This document shows, piece after piece, positions 56,985 through 64,000 of a stretch of 64,000 nucleotides of DNA; positions within the stretch are counted from its first letter, which is position 1; the number at the start of each line of letters is the position of its first letter. The stretch is from contig CM066314.1 in assembly GCA_033807775.1 (NCBI GenBank), positions 40,772,001 to 40,836,000 on the forward strand, written 5' to 3'. This DNA comes from Saussurea involucrata. Taxonomy: Eukaryota > Streptophyta > Magnoliopsida > Asterales > Asteraceae. The notes beneath the pieces are model-generated. The model saw only the letters and a program-made list of their open reading frames with translations. It ran no database searches and was not told the DNA's origin. Made by a program: the position numbers and the translations under genes.

Positions 56985-59484
56985 TTTATCTTCCTCATCT
57001 CTTTTGTTGGTCCCAATCTCTTAGTGTTCACCAAACCCTCTCCTAAAATCTTTCCTTCCTTTTAAAGAAATGGAGATTGAAGCATATCTTGGTAAACCTA
57101 GAAGTGTTTGGTTGGTAGATTCACTTGATGGTTGAGGTAATCTTCTCTTCTCTTCATTGTGGAAATTAGGGTTTTGATCTATTGGTGATTTTGAGTGTAA
57201 TATGTTGGGGGAAATGATTCTAAGAGTTTGGGGATAAATACTTATGGTTGGAAACTTATGGATTTAGGTTTTGGAAGATTTGGACTTGAAGGTGTGGACT
57301 TCTTCAAAGGAGCATACGTATGGGAAAATCTAGATTTAGCTTAATCTAGCGAGGTGAGTTCAAGTTGCTTTGTGAAAACTTTGAACATGCCAAAATATGT
57401 GTTTTAAAGTATTTGTGTGCTTTACGTGAAATTATCCCTTGTTGAATTATTTGGTGGGTTGTGATTTAGTCAAAGGGTTGAGCTTTATAAATCTTATAAA
57501 ACACCTGTATTTGGGGATTTTGAGTGATTGATAGATAAATCACGAGTGAAAGAGGTTTTGTTAATTTATTGCAGAAGTGAAGGTTATTTGGTCAAAATAC
57601 ACTTTTAGTGTTTTGTGATTATGTGATAACTATGATGTGGCACATTTTAAAGTGTGAACGTGTGAGTTGGGAATTTTGGTCAATCCGACCATGTGAATGT
57701 TTTAAGATTTGTAAACCTTTATTTTGAGGCCGATGGCCTATTGAGGAATTAAAAGATAAGGGTTTTGGGTAACGATGCATTTGGGTTTACATAACCGTGT
57801 GAGTAACACGTATTTGACCAAACATTTATTTTGGCCTTAAAGGCTTGATTTATACTCAAATGATTCTTTTGAGTGTTTGCCGGTTTTAATGACTCGAGAT
57901 GGAGTCTTGGATGTGTTATATGCTTAAGTGCATTTTATTCGAATACGTGCCGGTTTAAGTGTTGGTCTTATGTGTGAAGACCGTTTGATGATTTATTCTT
58001 AGTACCTTTGGGACTAATGAACCCTAGCAAGTTATATGCATTGTCAAGTAATAAAAGAGTTGCATATACGTGTACATATAGATGCATATTTGATTTGACT
58101 TCATTGGGAAGGTGGCAATGAAGGGGTTGTGAGATTATCATGCCTCAGAGCGTGTGTTGCATGATGTGAGTTAGATGCATTTCATTTGTATGAATTGATA
58201 TTGATAAATGATCATTAGATCTTTTGAGCAGAGGGCTCGGTTTTGGACTCGGTTGAGTCTCGAGGGCATTCGCCCGATTTTTAATAAGCTCGACGTGGGC
58301 TTGGGGTTTGAGTTGCATGAATTGCATTATATTTGATGTTGACATGATTTGAATGCATTAGTTATTCTTTTAGGGTCATGTATATATTTACGTCAAGTAA
58401 GCTTGTTTTGGATGGTGGGTTTCCAAGGTAAAGACCTAGTATGGTTGAACTTGGTAGTTTTAAATGGACTAAAGACCTAGTATGGTTGATGTCTAAGATG
58501 GGCTAAAGACCTAGCATGGTTGATGCCGAAGATTGACTAAAGACCTAGTATGGTTGATGTCAAAGATGGGCTAAAGATCTAGTATGATTGATGCCGGAAA
58601 TGGACTAAAGACCTAGTATGGTTGATGTCTAAGACGTGCTAAAGACCTAGTATGGTTGATGCCGAAGATTGACTAAAGACCTAGTATGGTTGATGTCATC
58701 TTCTTTCCCCATCCAAGAAGCTTACTTACGTTTATTAATTGTGGTTTAATTTATGTGTTTGCCACATTCGATGAGATCGGGTCTCCCCCGTCACCGAAGG
58801 GTGTTGCTTTCGGGTATTTTATTTATTCGCATTGTTGAGGTTATATTATATGCATATGGATTGTTTTCCATGATTGATGGACGGATTTATGTTACATCCT
58901 TATTGGTTGTTTTAACTATTGGAGTTTTATTCGCAGTGACGATTATTGAGAAATTATTATTATTAATTAACTCTTGAAGTGAGTTTTGGATTTGAGTCAT
59001 TTGCAGAGACACGATTTTCATTGGAAGCTTTCCTCTCAGAAGTTGTGTGCGTTTGGAAAATGGGTTGTCGATGTCTTTCATACAAACCCTTTTAGAAAAT
59101 CATTTATTAAGATGAAGCTGTAGATTTATCAAATGATTTGCTCTTGATGTAAACTCTTGAACTCACTAGGCGTTAGCCTAACCTTTTTATTTGTCGGCAT
59201 GTGCAACAGGTCCAGGTTGGAAATAGCTTTAGCTACACTGTGAAGTGATGAGTGCTAGTAGAGTGCACGAGGAGTGAGATGCTTAGCGAAGTCTTCCGCA
59301 CTTGTTGGAATTTGCAACTGGTATTTGGGTTAAGTAACACCCGCCTCGAGTTGTTAGTCGTTAATTCGTGAGGTTTAAACTTTGAGGTATTTTAAGGATG
59401 GTTCGTAGAAGTAATTTTATCATCTTATAGTTTAATTTGTTGAAATTAAAGTTAGTTGCTCACTCAGATTTTGAGGGTGTTACA
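56985..59484 (+). repeat. Element F 3' LTR, right part
   Basis: Resumes with TTTATCTTCCTCATCTC, contiguous with 49381 once element E and one TTTAT are removed. Carries the tandem array at 58428-58698 and ends GAGGGTGTTACA. Confidence 0.9.
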
Positions 59485-59952
59485 TGACCTCTTAGTCATT
59501 CTGCACCAAACTATTTAGCAACTGCCAAACAACCCCTTAAGCAATGTATGGTTAGAGGCACTGAGCATTAATAACTAATAAAATGAAAATAAAAGAAAAT
59601 GTTTTGATTTTAAGTAACTTAACGGTTTCATTTTCCTATAACCTGAAATTTTCTTTCTTCGTTAGACTGGATCCCTATCATTCTTATTCTTATTTTTATT
59701 CCTTTGATCGAAGCAAATAACCCCTAAAATAAACATATTTTAGCTATAAAGTTGTTAAAGGTATTTTAAAATAAGTCTCCAAATGACAATTATCACAAAA
59801 TCCAAATTCTAGTAAATTAGAACATAAAAATCAAATTTTTTTTGTATATACCTCAAACAATCTCAAGGGCCTGAATAAACATTCAAGAAATTTCCAATGG
59901 CCTTTGCAAAAATTGAAATATTATTGATAGTAAGGGTTGTTAGCATTGTAGG

Positions 59953-60479
59953 TAGGGGTGAGCAAAATCGGGTACCCGGCCAAATTTTATGGAACCGGAA
60001 TCGGCGGTTTTGAGAATGAAGGAACCGGAACCACTTACATCGGTTCTCTATATTTTGGAACCGGTCCGGAACCACCGGTTCCGGTTCCGGGTACCCGGTG
60101 TCATTTTTTATTTTTATTTTACATTTTATATAATAAAAATGCAATTTTAAATCTATTGCAAATCACTAACAAACGTATTAGAACTTTTGGCTTAAGATCG
60201 CTTTGTGCAAAAATCTTTGAATTGGTAAATCTATTAATTCAATTTTTGTTTTATTAAATATTTACATCTAATAAATTTATAAATATTTTTTATTAAAAAT
60301 AGCGGGTACCCGTCGGTTTCGGTTTTGGGTACCCAGCGGATAACGGTTCTAAAAAAATGAGAACCAGAACCGGAACCAGTCGTAATCGGTTCGGTATTTT
60401 AGGAACCGGAACCAATCACATCGGTTCTGGAACGGTTCCGGTTTCAAAGGCGGGTACCCAGTTTCGATGCTCACCCCTA
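59953..60479. mobile_element. hAT-like non-autonomous element with perfect 8-bp TSD
   Basis: The ends TAGGGGTGAGCA and TGCTCACCCCTA are inverted and flanked by ATTGTAGG at 59945-59952 and 60480-60487. It is 527 bp. The subterminal regions repeat GGTACCCG, GGAACCGG and AACCGGTTCC-type motifs in both directions around an AT-rich centre. No transposase. Confidence 0.9.
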
Positions 60480-60487
60480 ATTGTAGG

Positions 60488-62075
60488 TTAGTTAGATGCT
60501 GACATTTTATTAAGTCCAAAGTAGGTGGCTCATCATTAATTCAAAGAAACAATTTCTATGTAGAATGTAAGTTATTAGCCATATTGGGCTGTTAATTTTG
60601 TATTGGACTGTCAGATTCTCAGTTTATTTTCTCCTTCTATTATATCCTTGTAAATACTTTTTATGTACCTTTCTTTCATTTAATCAATCAGACAACAAGA
60701 AACTTTCTCCCAAAGCTAATATAACTGAAAGACTATTGACGAGGACTTCCCTCCCCAAACCCGTTTATTTCATGTCGAGTTCGTATCAGTTTTTGTGAGA
60801 TCCTGTAATTTGTGTTTAGTTAATTGTGGGAGTACTTGAAGAACTTCTGAAAAAAGAATTGCCATTTTTTGAATGATTTTTTGCATGCATATGTGGTCTT
60901 CATTGCCATTTTATTTGTCTTTGGAAATGGTTTCACAGTTGATCAGGACCTTGGCAATAGTGGATGTTAGCTATGAAAAACTCATCATGTTTGCTTTGAA
61001 TTATTTGGCACAACTAAAGAGGCCAAACACACAATCTTTATTGGATCTTACATTGATTTTCTACTTGCAATGATCCTTGTAGCAATGTGTTTCTTGTTAG
61101 CTTCTTGATTACTCCCATAAATAATGAAATGATGTTCAAATCTTTTGTTTTCCACAATTAAATAGTTTTTTAGCTCGAGACTAACGCTCCATTGGTTAAC
61201 TGGGACTAAGCAGATGCATTAAGAGCATCCACATCCATCTTGCACAAGGCCTTTCAAGATGAATGTCATGTAGATAGAAAGGTCTTGCTAATTTAGAAAA
61301 GTCTTTCATGGATGCTAATGTGACATTTTAGAAAGGAGTTTGGTCTTGCATGGATGCAGATGGTCTAAGCGATCCACTTTTAATGCATAAAATAACCTTT
61401 AATATATATAGTTGCCTATTTCTCTATTGAATGCTATGTGGCAACCAAAGTCTGTATAGGCTTAAGGGTTAATGGTTCAAGATGGATGCTTGCTACAGAA
61501 GCAAATTTTTTTGGAAACCTTTGTTAGAAAGTTTGTGTGGTTTCATGTTGCTATTCTCATTGTGAAAACTTGACTTGTGCTTTAAGGGATAGAAGTTTGC
61601 TCTAAATTGTCTTTTCTTTTTTATGAACTTCTATGAAGTTTTTTTAGCTCATTGCTTGCATCCATATTGTTGCATGAAGTATGAGAAACCATTCATGGTT
61701 TCTGACTGGTTTCATTATAGTTCTTATTGCAGGCGGGGCCTTCTTTCCCATGGCTGAAATTGTAGAAAAGGGTTCTTCAATGCTATCGGTAGTTAAGTAT
61801 ATATATTCGGTGTTCAGTTAATGAATAACCGCTGACCCAATATTGCCTTTGATAGGGGTAGAGCTCTACTTTTTTTCCGCATATTGTATTTAAATTTCAA
61901 AAGCTTTGTGCAATTAGAAACTGAAGTCTTCTAATCAATTCAATAGTGGGAAGGAATACACCTTACACTAAACCAAACCAAACCGAACCAAAGGGCATCA
62001 AGACCATGGTTTCTCCTTGAGTATTCACAAAAGGGGAAAGAAAAAAATAATTTTGGCATGCAACATTGTCTTCCA
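60488..62075. other. Intergenic sequence with possible exon remnants
   Basis: No complete gene. Two stretches have coding-like texture: 60900-60975 (reads VFIAILFVFGNGFTVDQDLG before a stop) and 61735-61800 (after a CAG, reads GAFFPMAEIVEKGSSMLS). I do not recognise either, and they could be chance. A possible short MITE with GAGCATCCACATCCAT ends lies at about 61221-61372. Confidence 0.3.
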
Positions 62076-62185
62076 AAGGGTCATTGGCCTAGTGGTAGCT
62101 AGCCTGGTTCGGTAAACCCTAGTTTCTTTGGAGGTCAACAGTTCAAGCCTCACCAAAAGTGCGGGGTGTGCGTGAGTATTTTCGT
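62076..62185 (+). mobile_element. tRNA-related SINE
   Basis: Contains an A box-like TGGCCTAGTGGTAGCTAG (about 62085-62100) and a B box-like AGTTCAAGCCTC (about 62140-62151), roughly 40 bases apart as in RNA polymerase III promoters. It is not a functional tRNA gene because the arms do not fold fully. A TA run follows at 62186-62202. Confidence 0.6.
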
Positions 62186-62586
62186 ATATATATATATATA
62201 TATTATGTACTTCATAAATAAATAAAAAAACATTGTCTAACTATGGAAAAAACAGAACCCACCCTTTGAAGACATACCCTAGGATGAAATGATGAATTGC
62301 CTCTTGATGAAGAAGGATCATAGTTCTTCAATGATTTTAAAAACATAGGATTGACATTTTGACTGGTAAGCGCTTACCCGGATAAGCATTAGGTAAACGG
62401 CCACTAAATCAAGGTGTCGCTTGGCATTTTGATAGTGGAGAGTGTATCTCCATGTTCATTTCAATGGTATAGGATAGGATTTAGGACCTATATAAAATTC
62501 TGAGGGATTCTTAATTATAATGAAATTTTGTTAAAGGTAAGATCCACATGAAATATGATCCATGGTCTATGCTTATGGCCTAATAA

Positions 62587-62693
62587 CACTACAACAAATG
62601 TAGTCTATTGCGACGACAAAAGTCGTCGCTAAGATCAATATTGATCTTTAGCAACGAGAAAAGTCGTCGCAATAGACTACATTTGTTGTAGTG
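62587..62693. mobile_element. 107-bp palindromic CACTA MITE, TSD TAA
   Basis: Starts CACTACAACAAATGTAGTCT, ends with its exact inverse, and is flanked by TAA on both sides (62584-62586, 62694-62696). The arms, including GCGACGA/TCGTCGC motifs, are inverted almost base for base along the whole length. CACTA ends with a 3-bp duplication fit the CACTA/EnSpm class. Confidence 0.9.
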
Positions 62694-62895
62694 TAAGTTT
62701 TTAGGTTCTTTCCAATGGTGAGAACTCCAACATGTTTGTAATAAGGAACTATTTGTAAGTGGATTGTGTAGGTAGCTTATAGTTTAGAGGTTCATTCAAG
62801 GAAGCTGCAACTACTTGATCCAGATGATCTCTTCCTATATGTTTTCACAGATTCCGGGATGAATAGAAAGTGGGGCCATGCAATCACAGATTCCG

Positions 62896-63294
62896 TTGTA
62901 CGTTTGGTACATTGGACAGGACAGGACAAAACAGAACAGAACAGAGATAACTGTTCCATGTTTGGCAGGACTTTTATGTGGAACATACATGAACAAAGTG
63001 GAACAGGCCTGTTCCACCCCTACCCCATGGAACAAGCTGGAACAAGGTGGAACATGCTTATGTTTTACCAATATAACCTCAAAATAAAATCTAATTCTAT
63101 TCTAAAACATCAAATATACGTTCTATTTTATATTTCACTCGTTCTTTAAATTTTATTTATTTTATTTAATCTAATGTTATATGTTCTGTTCTATCCAGGT
63201 CTTTCTACCAAACGCTGAACAACTGTTCTGTCCTGTTCTGTTTTGTCATGTCCCGTCTTGTCCTGTTCTATCATGTCTGCGTACCAAACGCACC
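62896..63294. mobile_element. MITE with CGTTTGGTAC ends
   Basis: The left end TGTACGTTTGGTAC and the reverse complement of the right end, GGTGCGTTTGGTAC, are inverted. Both arms continue into GGACAGGACA/AACAGAACAG low-complexity runs. About 400 bp, no coding. The target duplication was not resolved. Confidence 0.6.
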
Positions 63295-64000
63295 TTAGAG
63301 TCGCCATAGAAAGAGGCGCCACCAATGTGCAGTCTTTCATTTTTATTTTTAAAAAGACAAAATGCAACAAAGTTTGGTTTACTTCCTATTTAATGTAACA
63401 AATATTTTCTTTTCCTCAGTCGAAGTGGTAAAGTTTCAATTTTTTCTGTTTCCTACCCATTTTGACTGCAAACTTGTTCATCTTGCAACATTTGATAACA
63501 TGGATACCCGTTTATGAAATGATTTCGAAATGTTTACAAAAGGGTTATGGCATAGTGGACAATAAACTTGACATTCACATCAGGAAATGTTAGACGACCG
63601 GCAAGTCATTGGTCAAAATGGGTAAAAAGATAGGATATGTTGAAACTTTGTTACACGAAATAGGAAATTTTGAAACTTTGTTACGTTGAGTAAAAAAATT
63701 TGTTTGTTACACTAAACAGGAACTTTTTTTTTTGAAAGGCATTTTTGCATTTCGGGAGGTGTCCTGAATAAGTCCAGAATAATCCCCCCATGACCCACGA
63801 CCCGACCCAAACAGCAGGCCCACGATCCGCTGTATTTTGTCTGAATAAGTCCGAACTAAAGCGAACTTTGTTGTATTTTGTCTATTTTAACATCATTTTG
63901 ATAATTGTAGTTTTATTCCAGGTCACAACTACTTTGGATTCTTTATAATTTATATCCTTTAGTCCCCTCTGTCCCAAAAATAAATTTTCACAATGCAAAT
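63295..64000. other. Intergenic sequence to the window end
   Basis: No gene recognised. Short repeated phrases (GAAACTTTGTTACA/G, about 63640-63685) and a T-run followed by GAAAGGCA (63727-63742) are present. Confidence 0.45.

Larger units (their letters stand above)
42458..59484 (+). mobile_element. Element F: non-coding LTR retrotransposon (LARD type), with element E nested in its 3' LTR
   Basis: 5' LTR 42458-45477, primer site 45481, internal 45478-48903, 3' LTR 48904-59484 split by element E. Target duplication is TGACA (42453-42457) versus TGACC (59485-59489), one mismatch. No protein-coding frame of note. LTR ends TGTAACACCCC/GGTGTTACA, a tRNA-iMet primer site and the FEDEI-like TTCGAGGACGAAAT just before the 3' LTR suggest descent from a Tekay/Del-type chromovirus (inference). 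It relies on another element's proteins. Confidence 0.88.
42222..59536. mobile_element. Tourist-like MITE (283 bp) split by element F
   Basis: The left end GGGGCTGTTTGTTTACC and the reverse complement of the right end, GGGGTTGTTTGGCAGTTG, are flanked by TTA (42219-42221 and 59537-59539). The MITE itself is 42222-42457 plus 59485-59536. The TTA duplication and GGG.CTGTTTG ends fit the PIF/Harbinger (Tourist) class. Confidence 0.75.

Noticed and set aside
61735..61800. Coding exon of a host gene
   Set aside because: The stretch is short, unrecognised, and has no matching neighbouring exons that I could join; mentioned only as a possible remnant.
62076..62185. A functional tRNA gene
   Set aside because: A and B box-like sequences are present, but the acceptor, D and T arms do not pair and no anticodon loop is clear; a SINE fits better.

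Overview
The window is nuclear DNA from a flowering plant, most likely a eudicot. Asteraceae is a guess from the overall style of the transposons, not something the sequence proves. The evidence for a plant is Ty3/gypsy LTR retrotransposons of the plant Tat type (second RNase H, antisense gene), non-coding LTR elements with a tRNA-iMet primer site, many MITEs, and one intact intron-rich host gene of the plant T-complex-protein-11 family. About three quarters of the window is transposon sequence, much of it nested.

Region 1 (1-19253) is a deep nest. A minus-strand non-coding LTR element (H; 5' LTR 17604-19253) holds a plus-strand Tat element (B; 3' LTR 7090-7718 + 14937-15156, antisense gene 5085-6664). 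B is interrupted twice: by a minus-strand Tat element that has pol but no gag (A; LTR 4249-5084, pol 1044-4148), and by a complete Tat element that has gag-protease but no pol (D; 7719-14931, TSD GTTAC). A is in turn interrupted at its integrase by a plus-strand relative (C), of which only the 3' end and 3' LTR (1-1043) are in view. D carries an apparently intact four-exon gene on its antisense strand (11916-13517). B holds a decayed copy with the same intron positions.

Region 2 (19254-34641) is gene-poor and AT-rich. It has a histone H3 pseudogene (20763-21076), several TIR elements and foldback MITEs, many sitting in TA microsatellites, a Helitron-like 3' end near 28395, and a TIR element containing a GGTATCACA minisatellite.

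Region 3 (34642-40548) is the only convincing host gene: ten exons whose phases all join, predicting 1153 residues. Introns 8 and 9 each contain a copy of the same Mutator-like foldback MITE.

Region 4 (41464-60487) has a GC-rich hAT-like element with perfect 8-bp TSDs. It is followed by a Tourist-like MITE (42222-59536) split by a 3-kb-LTR non-coding retrotransposon (F; 42458-59484), which is itself split in its 3' LTR by another non-coding retrotransposon (E; 49382-56984, TSD TTTAT). A second hAT element with a perfect 8-bp TSD follows at 59953-60479. The LTR length differences inside E and inside F are fully accounted for by gained or lost tandem-repeat units.

Region 5 (60488-64000) is intergenic, with a tRNA-like SINE, a 107-bp palindromic CACTA MITE and another MITE. 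No tRNA, rRNA or CRISPR was found. Coordinates and splice sites were read by eye from the sequence; family names rest on motif recognition, not on searches.
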